This document shows, piece after piece, positions 17,402 to 26,124 of a DNA stretch of 64,000 nt. The position numbers and the translations under genes were made by a program. The notes under the pieces are model-generated. The model worked only from the letters and a program-made list of their open reading frames with translations, was not told the origin of the DNA and ran no database searches. This stretch comes from Pseudomonas anatoliensis (lineage in GTDB: Bacteria > Pseudomonadota > Gammaproteobacteria > Pseudomonadales > Pseudomonadaceae): the NCBI RefSeq assembly GCF_017976235.1, contig NZ_JACVHC010000007.1:124001-188000 (forward strand), given 5' to 3'. Position 1 is the first letter of the stretch. Each line of letters starts with the position of its first letter.

Positions 17402-19051
17402 TCAAGCAGTTTGCAGTTCGCTTTTGACCTTGCCGGCCTCCATGCGCACAAGCTGATCGGCAACGTCGAAGTAACGGTCATCATGGGAAATCACGATGAT
17501 GGTTTTGCCCAGACGTTTCAGGTCGGGCAACAGTTCGGTGTAGAAAATGCGCCGGAACGTCGGATCCTGATCCGCCGCCCATTCATCGAACACCAGCACC
17601 GGACGCTCTTCGAGCCAAGCGTTGACCAGCGCCAGTCGCTTGCGTTGGCCGGTGGACAAATCGGTGGTGCTGAAGGCGCCGTCGCGCACGCTGACCTTGT
17701 GCGCAATCTCCAGACGCTCCAGGTAGCGCGTGGCGTCCTGCGGGACTTCGCGGTCGCCCTGAATCAGATCATCGAACAGGTAATAGTCGGCAAAGATGGT
17801 GGTGAAGTTCTGCCGGTAATCATCGCGGTTGAGCGCGGTGATCGGTTGATCGTTGACGCGGATTTCGCCCTCGGTCGGTGCATAGAGACCCAGCAACAGT
17901 TTGATCAACGTGGTTTTGCCACAACCGTTTTCGCCGACAATGAACACGATGTCACCCTGTTCGATGCGCAGGTTGACTGGCCCCAGACGGAACGGTTCGC
18001 TGCCTTCCACTGGAGGGAAGGCGTAGCGCACATTGTTCAGTTCCAGACTGTTGACGACGCCGGGTTTCTTGCCGTGATCCTCCAGCAACAGATGCGGTTC
18101 GGGCGAGGAAAACTGCTCGCTCAGCTCGGCGATGCGGCGGAAGGCAATTTGTGCGCGGCTGATGATCGGCAAGGTGCTGACCAGATGTTCCAGCGGCCCC
18201 TTCATGTACAGCAGCACCAGGACAAAACCGCTCATCACCGCTTTATCGCCGCTAGGCCAGAAGGATTGCAGGGCCAGCGCCAGGCCGATCACCACGAAGA
18301 ACAGCATCGAACCGAACGACTTGGCGATGACGAAGGTGTTGATCGATTTGATCTGGGTGTCGCAGATTTTTTCTGCGGTTTTCTGAATCCCGGCGACAAA
18401 CATGCGCTGACGCCGTGGACGATGAATGCGCAGTTCCTTGGCACCCTCGGCAATCGCGTTGTAGTGCTTTTGCAGTTCATCTTCGCAATCACGGGCGGCG
18501 TAGAAACCGCGCATGCCCTTGGCCCGGGCAATCGCCTGAATGGTCGTGCCGATGGCGATGGCCACCAGCATCATCAGGAACATCGGCCACGACAGCATCG
18601 CCAGATAACCAAGGCAGCCGAGGGTGACGGTCATCGAAATCGCCAACGGCGCAAAGGCGAAGGCGAAGTCACTGATGGTGTCGACGTCGTGAGTCAATAC
18701 CGGGATCAGGCGATGGCTGCGATAGCGTTCGATCTGGTCGATCGGCGCCGACAGCACTTTTTCCCCCAGTTCCTTGCGCAGCTTGGCAATGATGTGTTGG
18801 CCGACATAGTTGGTGCCGATGTCGGACAGAATCGTCGTCAGCAGCGCCAGTGCACACAGGCCGGCGAAGATCATGACTACGGTGCGGGTCAGGCCGTCGT
18901 CGGAGTGCAGGGCATTGTTGATGGTCGCCAGCAGCACAGTGACACTCAGGCCGCCGATCATGCCAAGCACGATGGACGCAGAGACGATCAGGCGGAAGGG
19001 CTTGAGCAGGGCGAACAATTCGTTGATCGCCCCACGCGTAGGCTTGGTCAT
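17402..19051 (-). CDS. pvdE: Pyoverdine precursor ABC exporter PvdE
   Basis: A 549-residue fused ABC transporter that moves the acylated ferribactin precursor from cytoplasm to periplasm. The N-terminal half has about six membrane segments (for example ASIVLGMIGGLSVTVLLA and MFLMMLVAIAIGTTIQAI). The C-terminal ATPase has Walker A GENGCGKTT, signature STGQRKRLAL, Walker B VLVFDEWAADQD and a switch His in VISHDDRYF. Length equals PAO1 PvdE (549). It has its own promoter: a TAAAG-N16-CGT box at 19099-19122, directly behind the pvdO terminator hairpin. fpvA follows 115 bases downstream. In PAO1 pvdF sits between pvdO and pvdE; here that slot is only 108 bases and has no gene. Confidence 0.96.
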   Translation of the reverse strand: MTKPTRGAINELFALLKPFRLIVSASIVLGMIGGLSVTVLLATINNALHSDDGLTRTVVMIFAGLCALALLTTILSDIGTNYVGQHIIAKLRKELGEKVLSAPIDQIERYRSHRLIPVLTHDVDTISDFAFAFAPLAISMTVTLGCLGYLAMLSWPMFLMMLVAIAIGTTIQAIARAKGMRGFYAARDCEDELQKHYNAIAEGAKELRIHRPRRQRMFVAGIQKTAEKICDTQIKSINTFVIAKSFGSMLFFVVIGLALALQSFWPSGDKAVMSGFVLVLLYMKGPLEHLVSTLPIISRAQIAFRRIAELSEQFSSPEPHLLLEDHGKKPGVVNSLELNNVRYAFPPVEGSEPFRLGPVNLRIEQGDIVFIVGENGCGKTTLIKLLLGLYAPTEGEIRVNDQPITALNRDDYRQNFTTIFADYYLFDDLIQGDREVPQDATRYLERLEIAHKVSVRDGAFSTTDLSTGQRKRLALVNAWLEERPVLVFDEWAADQDPTFRRIFYTELLPDLKRLGKTIIVISHDDRYFDVADQLVRMEAGKVKSELQTA

Positions 19052-19098
19052 GGAGGATTCCTGCTTCGATGCGGAGGGAGTGCCGGTACTTAAGGAAA

Positions 19099-19122
19099 AC
19101 GAATGGTCACGGACTTTCTTTA
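19099..19122 (-). promoter_or_regulatory. Iron-starvation (PvdS) box for pvdE, TAAAG variant
   Basis: On the minus strand TAAAG is followed after exactly 16 bases by CGT, one mismatch from the PvdS consensus TAAAT-N16-CGT, and points to the pvdE start 48 bases further on. Confidence 0.7.
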
Positions 19123-19124
19123 AA

Positions 19125-19147
19125 CGACCGCAGGTGGGCTGCGGTCG
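19125..19147 (-). terminator. Hairpin ending the pvdM-pvdN-pvdO unit
   Basis: CGACCGCAG and CTGCGGTCG arms around a 5-base loop form a perfect 9-bp stem just after the pvdO stop, followed on the minus strand by a short TTT that already belongs to the pvdE promoter box. The T-run is short, so termination may be partial. Confidence 0.6.
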
Positions 19148-19159
19148 CGTGAGGCGGGA

Positions 19160-20047
19160 TCAGAGGTCGCGCACTACTCGAAACCCGAGCCAGTCGCCCT
19201 TGCTGGTTGGCCAGCTGCTGTTGCGGTTGCCGGAACGGGAGAACACCGGCGCTTCGCCCCAGTCGTTACCGCGCATGACCTGGCGCTCGCAATTTTCCTG
19301 CGTCCATGGGCGACCGTCGCTCGGTACGTCGGAATAATCCTTGTGATAACAGTCGGCGGTCCATTCGTAGACGTTGCCGTGGGCGTCATAAACGCCAAAC
19401 GCGTTGGCCGGGAAGGTGCCGGCCGGTGAGGTGAAGTTGTAGCCGTCGGCGGCGCCATAGGTGTTGGCGTGTTTGGATATCTGGTAGTTGTTGCCTTCAT
19501 CGAACGGGAACGGGAAGGGCCCGGTGCTGCCACCGCGGGCGGCGTATTCGCGGATCGATTCGCTCTGCAGGCGATAAGCGTTGCCGGTCTTCTTCGACAG
19601 CCAGTCGATGTAGCCTTGGGCTTCAGCGACGTTCATGCACACGGCCGGATCGCGCGCCGTCTGTTTGAATTCGGGTTTTCCGGCCGTGCAGCGACGACCC
19701 GGACGATCATCGAAGTCATAAGGTTTGTTGCCGGTTTCGCGCACATACGCGTCCCATTCGCCCACCAGCACCTGGAAGCGGCTGATGGCGAACGGTTTGC
19801 TGAAGGTCACTTCGTGGCGTGGGCCTTCGTCCGGTTCGCGACCGACTTCGTCGTCCGGGGTGCCCATGGTGTAACTGCCGGTCGGCAACACCACCATTTC
19901 CGGGCAGTCCTTGCAGTCTTTGAACACTTTTCCGGGTGCCGGCGGGGTGGCAGCTTGAGCGGCGCCGGGCAACAGGCCGGCGCACAGCGCAGTCAGAGCC
20001 AGGGCGGGGAGCGCCTTGAAAGTGAAGCGGGTGTGAGGCTTTTTCAT
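19160..20047 (-). CDS. pvdO: Periplasmic pyoverdine maturation protein PvdO
   Basis: A 295-residue exported protein of the formylglycine-generating-enzyme (FGE-sulfatase) fold, needed for late oxidation of the pyoverdine chromophore in the periplasm in P. aeruginosa. A Sec-type signal peptide runs to about ...PGAAQA (residues 1-32). The body shows the family pattern: GSYTMGTPDDEVGREPDEGPRHEV, YRLQSESIREYAARGG, GVYDAHGNVYEWTADCY and a terminal GFRVVRDL. It starts 37 bases after pvdN, in the same operon. Several Cys are present (KDCKDC, RRC, DC, ENC), consistent with periplasmic disulfides. Confidence 0.95.
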   Translation of the reverse strand: MKKPHTRFTFKALPALALTALCAGLLPGAAQAATPPAPGKVFKDCKDCPEMVVLPTGSYTMGTPDDEVGREPDEGPRHEVTFSKPFAISRFQVLVGEWDAYVRETGNKPYDFDDRPGRRCTAGKPEFKQTARDPAVCMNVAEAQGYIDWLSKKTGNAYRLQSESIREYAARGGSTGPFPFPFDEGNNYQISKHANTYGAADGYNFTSPAGTFPANAFGVYDAHGNVYEWTADCYHKDYSDVPSDGRPWTQENCERQVMRGNDWGEAPVFSRSGNRNSSWPTSKGDWLGFRVVRDL

Positions 20048-20084
20048 GAGTCGTCTCTGTGAAAGGAAAACTGGAGTCGAGGAA

Positions 20085-21371
20085 TCAGGCGCGCAGTTTT
20101 TTACCGAGGATGTCCATGAACCGGTCGACTTCGGTTTCGTTGTTCAGCAGCCCTGGCGACGTACGAATCACCGGACCGACATCGCGGCTGACGGCATCGC
20201 AGATCACCCGGTTGTTCATCAGGTAAGCGGCCACTTCATCACTGTCCTGGCCCTTGACCCGGAAAAAGCTGAAACCGGCGGAAAACTTCGGATCGAGCGG
20301 GGTTACCAGTTCGATGTTCGACTGTTCGCGCAGGCGCTGTTTCAGGTAGCTGTTGAGCTGATGGATGCGGGCCTGCACGTCGGCCTTGCCCAGTTGCAGG
20401 TGCAACTTGAAGGCTTCGTCCAGCGCCCAGCGATGTTCGAAGGCGTGGTAACCGCCCGGGGTCATGGTGTTGGCGAACGTCGTGGCTTCGGAAAATGTCG
20501 GTACGCTGGGGCTGATGTACTTGAGCTCTTCGCTGCGGCTGCAAACGATGCCGGTGCCGCGGGGGCCGAACATCCACTTGTGGGTGCCGGCAATGAAAAA
20601 ATCGCAGTTCATCTGCGCGAAGCTCAGGTCATCGACACCGAAGCCGTGCACCCCGTCGACCACGTAAATCAGCCGATCCTTGTCGTCGCGTCCGCGATTG
20701 TGTTCATCGACCAGACGCGAGATGTCGGCGATCGGCAATTTCACTCCGCTGCCCGAATGCACCCAGGTCATGCCCAGTACGCGGGTTTCGGGGCGGATGT
20801 TGCGGTTGATGGTGTCGAGTACCTGATCCAGCGAAATGCTTTGCGAAGTGTCGAACAGCTTGAGTTTGCGAACTTGTGTGCCGTCGCGCCGGCTACGGAA
20901 TTCGAGAATGTTGCGGGTTGAGTAATGCTCGTGAACCGTGGTCAGGATCTCCTGATCCGGGCGAACATGTACGCCGCCATAAATCATCGCCAGGCCTTCG
21001 GTGGTGCTGCCGGTGAGAGCGATCTGGCTCGGTTTGGCTTGCAGGTACTTGCCGGCCCAGACCCGCACGTTTTCTTCGCGCTGCTCGGTGACGCCCAGGT
21101 CCCAGTCCATCGCCAGTCCCGGATTCAGATCCAGCGCTGCGCGATGGCGTTCGATGGCCTCGCGCACGGGGCGGGGATGTGAAGTGACCAGAAAGTTGGC
21201 GAAGTGAATGGCCTGCGGATCCTGATCGAACAACTGGCGCAATTGCGCCCATTTGTTGCCCGGCAGCGCAGGGTGAGGGGTGGCAGCGGTCGCGCAGGCA
21301 AGGCTGGAACCCAGGGGCAGGGCAGCGGCGAGTACGCCGGCCTGTTTCAGGAATGTACGACGGTCAGTCAT
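20085..21371 (-). CDS. pvdN: Tat-exported PLP-dependent enzyme PvdN
   Basis: A 428-residue PLP enzyme of the class V aminotransferase fold. In fluorescent pseudomonads PvdN acts in the periplasm on the glutamate side chain of the pyoverdine chromophore, giving succinamide-type forms. I take the ATG at 21371, which overlaps the pvdM stop by four bases (ATGA) and opens with a twin-arginine signal, TDRRTFLKQAGVLAAALPLG; a longer frame upstream would hide this signal inside the protein. The PLP Lys is expected in FFIAGTHKWMFGPRG, and VVDGVHGFG supplies the cofactor Asp. It is translationally coupled to pvdM. Confidence 0.95.
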   Translation of the reverse strand: MTDRRTFLKQAGVLAAALPLGSSLACATAATPHPALPGNKWAQLRQLFDQDPQAIHFANFLVTSHPRPVREAIERHRAALDLNPGLAMDWDLGVTEQREENVRVWAGKYLQAKPSQIALTGSTTEGLAMIYGGVHVRPDQEILTTVHEHYSTRNILEFRSRRDGTQVRKLKLFDTSQSISLDQVLDTINRNIRPETRVLGMTWVHSGSGVKLPIADISRLVDEHNRGRDDKDRLIYVVDGVHGFGVDDLSFAQMNCDFFIAGTHKWMFGPRGTGIVCSRSEELKYISPSVPTFSEATTFANTMTPGGYHAFEHRWALDEAFKLHLQLGKADVQARIHQLNSYLKQRLREQSNIELVTPLDPKFSAGFSFFRVKGQDSDEVAAYLMNNRVICDAVSRDVGPVIRTSPGLLNNETEVDRFMDILGKKLRA

Positions 21372-22744
21372 GGCTTGGCCGCATCCTGACGGGAAATCAG
21401 CGTGGGTTTTGCAGCCTTTTGCACTTGATCCCAAACGCGCAGGAAGTTGCCGCCCCACAGCTTGGCGATGTCCGCTTCGGAATAGCCACGCTGGATCAGC
21501 TCGGCGGTGACGTTGCGGATTTCGCCGACGTTTTCCCAGCCCTTGATGCCGCCACCATCGTTGAAGTCCGAAGCGATGCCGACGTGGTCGATGCCGATCT
21601 TGCGCACGGTGTAATCGATGGCGTCGCCGAGATCCTTGAGGGTCGCTTTCGGCTCTTCTTCAAGAATGCCGTAGAGGCCGCTGGCGTATTGCCCGAGTTT
21701 CTGTTCGGACCAGGCGGTGATGATCGGATCGCCCGGCATCAGGGCCATGGCCAGGTTCGGCAGTGGCGGCAGGTCGAAGCGTGCGCGCAGGGCGTTGAGT
21801 TTGTCCTGGGTGCCTTGAGTCAGCGGTTTGAGGTACTGCGAAAAGCCGACCACCTGCACTACGCCGCCATTGTTTTTGATCAGTTGCAGCTCTTTGTCGC
21901 TGAGGTTGCGTGGAATATCCACCGCCGCTCGCGGCGCCGAGTGCGAGGCGACAATCGGCGTACGACTCAACTGCACGACTTGCTCCAGACCTTTGGTCGA
22001 CATCTGCGAGACGTCGATGATCACCCCCAGATCGTTCAAGCGATGCACGGCTTGTTTGCCGATGTCGGAGAGACCGTCGAGCGCGTCGGGAGAGTCATTG
22101 AAAAAGGGCAGCGGGCGCGAAGAGTCGGCCCAGCTGTTGTTACCGATATAGCTGAAGCCGAACATGCGCATGCCGCGTCCGGCCCACAAGTCCAGTTTGC
22201 TCAGGTCGTTGCCCAGTGGATAGGCGTTGAGCATGCTGATGAAAATCGCAAACTTGCCTTCACCGTGCAGACGGCGGAAATCATCCGGGGTATAGGCGAT
22301 GCCGACCTGATTGGGGAAGTCGCGCACCATCCCGGAAATGATCTTGTAGCGCACTTCCTGCTGGTTGCGCGCTTCCTCGACAAAACCTTCGGTCGGGCGG
22401 TGCGGTGCATTCGGGCCATTCCACATTTCCGGCCAGCCAAATACGGTCAGTGCTGCGCCGGACAGCCGTCCACGGTTGGCCTTGATCAGGTCGAACTGCC
22501 CCGAGCCATCCTTGTCGGCTTCGTTGCCGTGAGTGCCGAAGCTCAACGGCACGGTGATGTGGCTGTCGAAAGAGAGGATGCGATCCTGCAGTTCGGTCGC
22601 CTGCTTCATCACTTTGACCGGATAGCCGGGGTTGTCCCGAAACCAGTAATCCCAAGCCAGAAACCCTGCGCCGGCGCTGATCGCCAAGGCCAGCGGCAGG
22701 CCGATAAATAGAGCCTTTTTCGAACGCGGTTTTGTCATTGCCAT
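21368..22744 (-). CDS. pvdM: Membrane-dipeptidase-like protein PvdM
   Basis: A 458-residue protein of the renal dipeptidase family, required in the periplasm for PvdP-linked chromophore formation in pseudomonads. One N-terminal membrane segment (about 11-31, ALFIGLPLALAISAGAGFLAW) anchors it with the catalytic domain outside. Family metal-site regions are visible (SFDSHITV, DVSQMSTKG, VASHSAPRAAVDIPRN, GIASDFNDGGG). The first motif reads D-S-H-I-T where zinc dipeptidases have a DxHxD pattern, so a metal ligand may be absent and the protein may not be a working peptidase. It is first in pvdM-pvdN-pvdO, with a clean iron-starvation box at 22801-22824, and is divergent from pvdP. Confidence 0.94.
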   Translation of the reverse strand: MAMTKPRSKKALFIGLPLALAISAGAGFLAWDYWFRDNPGYPVKVMKQATELQDRILSFDSHITVPLSFGTHGNEADKDGSGQFDLIKANRGRLSGAALTVFGWPEMWNGPNAPHRPTEGFVEEARNQQEVRYKIISGMVRDFPNQVGIAYTPDDFRRLHGEGKFAIFISMLNAYPLGNDLSKLDLWAGRGMRMFGFSYIGNNSWADSSRPLPFFNDSPDALDGLSDIGKQAVHRLNDLGVIIDVSQMSTKGLEQVVQLSRTPIVASHSAPRAAVDIPRNLSDKELQLIKNNGGVVQVVGFSQYLKPLTQGTQDKLNALRARFDLPPLPNLAMALMPGDPIITAWSEQKLGQYASGLYGILEEEPKATLKDLGDAIDYTVRKIGIDHVGIASDFNDGGGIKGWENVGEIRNVTAELIQRGYSEADIAKLWGGNFLRVWDQVQKAAKPTLISRQDAAKP

Positions 22745-22800
22745 CTCATTCAGGTTCGCCGTCGAGGTTCAGGCGCAGGGGCCTTTGCTATCTGGGAGGA

Positions 22801-22824
22801 ACGAGCGGCGGAGCGGGTAATTTA
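22801..22824 (-). promoter_or_regulatory. Iron-starvation (PvdS) box for pvdM-pvdN-pvdO
   Basis: On the minus strand TAAAT and CGT are separated by exactly 16 bases, the full PvdS consensus, 57 bases before the pvdM start. Confidence 0.88.
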
Positions 22825-22877
22825 GGGACGGAAGGTGAAAAGGCGACGGCGAATGCCGGGATCTTTCACCGCGGCCA

Positions 22878-22901
22878 TAAATTTCCTCGGCGAGCAAACG
22901 T
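22878..22901 (+). promoter_or_regulatory. Iron-starvation (PvdS) box for pvdP
   Basis: TAAAT-N16-CGT, full consensus, with CGT ending 45 bases before the chosen pvdP start. Together with the box at 22801-22824 it makes a divergent pair in the 202-base pvdM/pvdP gap. Confidence 0.88.
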
Positions 22902-22946
22902 TCTAGCTTGGATAAAGCCTGCTTCATGGCTGACACAGGTAGGGCA

Positions 22947-24572
22947 ATGACGATCTCTCGACGCTGGTTCATGGCGGGCATGGCACTCACGGGCGCCGCG
23001 CTGCCTGCCGCTTTTTATGCACATCGTGAACTGACCCGTGAGGAGTTTCCGATCACCCCGGGAGAGGCCACGGTCGACCTGGCGGACACGGCTGGCCAGC
23101 AGTTGGCGGACAGTTTGCGCGGCGTGTGGGACATTCGTTTCACTGGTGCTGCCGCTGGACTGGATGGCTTGCCCAATGAAGGTCTGGAGCTGTTTCTCGA
23201 CATTGCCCACCGTGGCCGCGGTTTGCGCGGTTATCTCGACACGGGGGCTAACCTGCGTTCCGAGGCGCCAGTGCGTTATCAAGTCATCGGCGATCTGGCG
23301 CCGGGTAATGGCGCCGAGATGTTCTGGCGTCTGATGCGCAGCGATGCGCCGCAAGCGCCGGCGGTGTACGAATTCAAAGTAAAACTGGACGAAGTCTGGG
23401 CCGCGTTCGGCAACGCTGGCAGCGGCACGTTTACCGGACAAGTGCTGCGACTGGATCGCGCGCTGGGTCTACCAGAACTCGACAATCACTTCATCGCGAT
23501 CAAGCGACGGTTTCCCGAAGCCCGAGAAAGAGTCGGATTGAATCCGGCGTTTCTGGCGTGGCTGGTAGCGCCCGAACATCGGCTGTTCCATCAGCTCTGG
23601 CATGCGTCGCGGGACAAGTGGCACAAACTCTCCGAAAAAAAACGTGATGCGTTACGTGGTATCGGCTGGCAACCTGGCCCACGGGACAAGGAGCGTGATG
23701 CCCGTGGGCCGCGTAAGGATCGCAACGGCTCGGGCATCGATTTTTTCTTCATGCATCGACACATGCTGGGCAAAGCCCGTTCGATGCAAGACTTGCCGTC
23801 ATGGCAGGCATTCCCCATGCCGCAGCCGGAGCTGGAGCGTGACCGTCAGGGCTTCGCCCGCTACTTCGACAATCACGACGGCAACGCATTGCCGCCAACG
23901 TGGCTGACCGAAGGCGACGACGAGTACACCAAGTGGGTCAGCGACATCAAAGCGGCCGAAACCTATCACAGTAATTTTCAGGTGTGGGAGTCGCAGTACC
24001 GCGATCCGCGCTACTTGTCGAAACTCACCCTCGGCCAGTTCGGCTCGGAAGTCGAACTGGGCCTGCACGACTGGTTGCATATGCGCTGGGCATCGGTGGC
24101 CCGCGACCCGTCCAACAACATTCCAGTGCCGATGGCGCGGGATCAGGCGGATTTCGCCGCGCGTTGGTATGCCCCGGAAAACGACTTTCTCGGCGATCCG
24201 TTTTCCTCCCATGTGAACCCGGTGTTCTGGCGTTTTCATGGCTGGATCGATGATCGGCTTGAAGACTGGTTCCGCGCCCACGAGCGTTTTCACCCGGGGG
24301 AAGTCAGTCGCCTCGAGGTCAACGGCGTGCCGTGGTTTGCGCCGGGGCGCTGGGTTGAGGTCGATGACCCCTGGCTGGGCCCCGACACTCACGGCTGCAG
24401 CAGCGTGCCCGGCCTGCAAGTCGGGCGCTCGGTAGAGATGGACCCGGAAACCATGAAGCTCGCCCTGCGCATCACCTTCGGTGACGAAGACAACATGGCC
24501 GACCTGTTCCGTAAGGTGCCGCAGCGGCCGTGGTACGCCAGGCATTTGAAGGTGAAAGGCCGGCAACTTTAA
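22947..24572 (+). CDS. pvdP: Tyrosinase-like chromophore maturation enzyme PvdP
   Basis: A 541-residue periplasmic copper oxidase that oxidises and cyclises the D-Tyr/Dab part of ferribactin to the dihydropyoverdine chromophore. I chose the ATG at 22947: it opens with a Tat signal (TISRRWFMAGMALTGAALPAAF), has AGGTAGGG before it, and gives the PAO1 length (544). An in-frame TTG at 22908 would start almost at the transcription start set by the promoter box. Copper-binding His pairs of the tyrosinase domain are likely in FFMHRHMLGKAR, LHDWLHMRW and FSSHVNPVFWRFHGWIDDRLEDWFRAHERFHPG. It is a single-gene unit divergent from pvdM; a REP hairpin follows and probably ends transcription against the convergent opmQ. 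Confidence 0.95.
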   Translation: MTISRRWFMAGMALTGAALPAAFYAHRELTREEFPITPGEATVDLADTAGQQLADSLRGVWDIRFTGAAAGLDGLPNEGLELFLDIAHRGRGLRGYLDTGANLRSEAPVRYQVIGDLAPGNGAEMFWRLMRSDAPQAPAVYEFKVKLDEVWAAFGNAGSGTFTGQVLRLDRALGLPELDNHFIAIKRRFPEARERVGLNPAFLAWLVAPEHRLFHQLWHASRDKWHKLSEKKRDALRGIGWQPGPRDKERDARGPRKDRNGSGIDFFFMHRHMLGKARSMQDLPSWQAFPMPQPELERDRQGFARYFDNHDGNALPPTWLTEGDDEYTKWVSDIKAAETYHSNFQVWESQYRDPRYLSKLTLGQFGSEVELGLHDWLHMRWASVARDPSNNIPVPMARDQADFAARWYAPENDFLGDPFSSHVNPVFWRFHGWIDDRLEDWFRAHERFHPGEVSRLEVNGVPWFAPGRWVEVDDPWLGPDTHGCSSVPGLQVGRSVEMDPETMKLALRITFGDEDNMADLFRKVPQRPWYARHLKVKGRQL

Positions 24573-24601
24573 GCGTCACCCATCCGACACAACGCAATAC
24601 C

Positions 24602-24685
24602 CCCTGTAGGAGCTGCGGCACGCTGCGATCTTTTGATCTTGTTTTTCTAGATCAAAAGATCACAGCGTGCCGCAACTCCTACAGG
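24602..24685. repeat. REP hairpin between pvdP and opmQ
   Basis: An inverted pair: CCTGTAGGAGCTGCGGCACG ... GATCTTTTGATC on the left is mirrored by GATCAAAAGATC ... CGTGCCGCAACTCCTACAGG on the right, with a T-rich centre. The compensating change (GGCACG instead of GAAGGC) occurs in both arms, so pairing is kept. It lies between convergent genes and could act as a bidirectional transcription stop. Confidence 0.85.
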
Positions 24686-24722
24686 TTTTTGGTTCGGTAA
24701 AAGAGAGTGTGAGTGTTCGCTG

Positions 24723-26117
24723 TCAGATAACTTGCCAGCCACCGCCCAGCGCCTTGTACAAGGCAATGCTCGCCTGCAGTCGCGACAGGCGCAGTTGCAC
24801 GTTCATGTCCTGCGCCGCATACAAGGTGCGCTGGGTTTGCAGCACGGTGAGCAAGTCCTCGGCACCCGCCTGATAACGGCTTTGCGCGATGTCGAAAGCG
24901 GTTTGCGCCTGACTCAATTCTTCGCTTTGCCACTGCCGTTGCTCATCGAGGCCACGGATGGTGCTCAGGGCTTTTTCGACATCGGCAAAGCCATTGATGA
25001 TCGCCCCGCGATAGGTCTCCAGCAATTCATCCTGACGGGCCTTGGCCTTGTCGCGTTCGGCGCTCAAGCGCCCGTTGTTGAAGATCGGCGCCGTCAATCC
25101 GGATGACAGGTTGTAGAACGTTGTGCGCAGCAGATCCGCCGCCAGATCGGCACCGGTGCCGAGGCTGGCGGTGAGGGTGATTTTTGGCAGCATGGCCGCG
25201 CGGGCTACGGTGACGTCAGCCTGGGCCGCCGCCAGTCTGGCTTCTGCGCTGGCGATGTCCGGACGTCGACTCAGCAGATCGCTGGGCACGCCACTGGCGA
25301 TGTTTGGCCACTGCAATTGCGCGAATGCCTGCTGAGGCGAGGACAGCGCCTGCACCGGTTGACCGAGCAGGGCGGCGAGGGTGATCAGCGCTTCGCGGGC
25401 CTGTTGCTGCACCAGCGGCAATTTGCGCTGTTGCTCGGCCACCAGACTTTTTTGCTGGGCCAGTTCCAGCGCGGTGGCGCTGCCTGCGTCAAAGCGGGTT
25501 TGCACCAGGTGCAGCACGTTCTGCGCGTTGGCCAGATTGAGTTCGGCAATGCGCGCCTGCTCACGCAAGGCGAGCGCCTGGGTGTAGCTGTTGGCGACGC
25601 CGCTTTGCAAGGTCAGCTCGACCGTGGCGCGATCAAACTCACTGGCCTGCACACCGAACACGGCGCTGTCACGGGCGGCTCGTTTACCACCCCAGAAATC
25701 GATTTCGTAACTGGCGCTCAGCTCGGCGTCGTAGTAATCCAGCGAGCGATTGTCCGGGCTGACATCCAGTTGGCTGTAGCCTTTGCCGTGCAGAAGCTTC
25801 TGCCGATTGGCATTGATTCCGGCCTTGAGTTCGGGCAGCAGCGGGGCCCCGGCAATCGTCGCGCTGGCCTGCGCCTGTCTGACGCGGGCAACGGCCGCGC
25901 CGAGGTCATGGCTGCCCAGTCGCGCCTGTTCGATCAGTTGATCGAGTTCGCGACTGCCGAACTGCGTCCACCATTGGCGATTGCTTTGCACCGCGCCGGG
26001 ATGGTCTGGCGATTGCCAGGCGAGCGGTGATTGCACGCCGCTGTCAGGGCGTGGCGCAGGGCTGCTGCAGGCCGCCAGTAACAGGCTGGCGGCAAGGAAT
26101 GTCAGTTGCGCTTTCAT
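24723..26117 (-). CDS. opmQ: Outer-membrane channel lipoprotein OpmQ
   Basis: A 464-residue TolC/OprM-type outer-membrane factor, the exit duct of the PvdRT-OpmQ pump that secretes and recycles pyoverdine. The ATG at 26117 gives a lipoprotein signal with a lipobox at LLAAC (about residues 15-19); a longer frame would overlap pvdT. The body shows the two-fold repeated coiled-coil pattern of the family, for example ARVRQAQASATIAGAPLLPELKAG and AEARLAAAQADVTVARAAMLPKI. It starts 7 bases after the pvdT stop and is the last gene of pvdR-pvdT-opmQ. Confidence 0.95.
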   Translation of the reverse strand: MKAQLTFLAASLLLAACSSPAPRPDSGVQSPLAWQSPDHPGAVQSNRQWWTQFGSRELDQLIEQARLGSHDLGAAVARVRQAQASATIAGAPLLPELKAGINANRQKLLHGKGYSQLDVSPDNRSLDYYDAELSASYEIDFWGGKRAARDSAVFGVQASEFDRATVELTLQSGVANSYTQALALREQARIAELNLANAQNVLHLVQTRFDAGSATALELAQQKSLVAEQQRKLPLVQQQAREALITLAALLGQPVQALSSPQQAFAQLQWPNIASGVPSDLLSRRPDIASAEARLAAAQADVTVARAAMLPKITLTASLGTGADLAADLLRTTFYNLSSGLTAPIFNNGRLSAERDKAKARQDELLETYRGAIINGFADVEKALSTIRGLDEQRQWQSEELSQAQTAFDIAQSRYQAGAEDLLTVLQTQRTLYAAQDMNVQLRLSRLQASIALYKALGGGWQVI

Positions 26118-26124
26118 AGGTTGA

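Noticed and set aside
17312..19093. A 593-codon open frame antisense to pvdE
   Set aside because: The minus strand encodes a complete ABC exporter with all motifs; the plus-strand frame is compositionally a shadow.
22908..22946. TTG start for pvdP at 22908
   Set aside because: It lies 7 bases after the promoter CGT and would push the Tat signal inward; the ATG at 22947 has a better ribosome site and family length.
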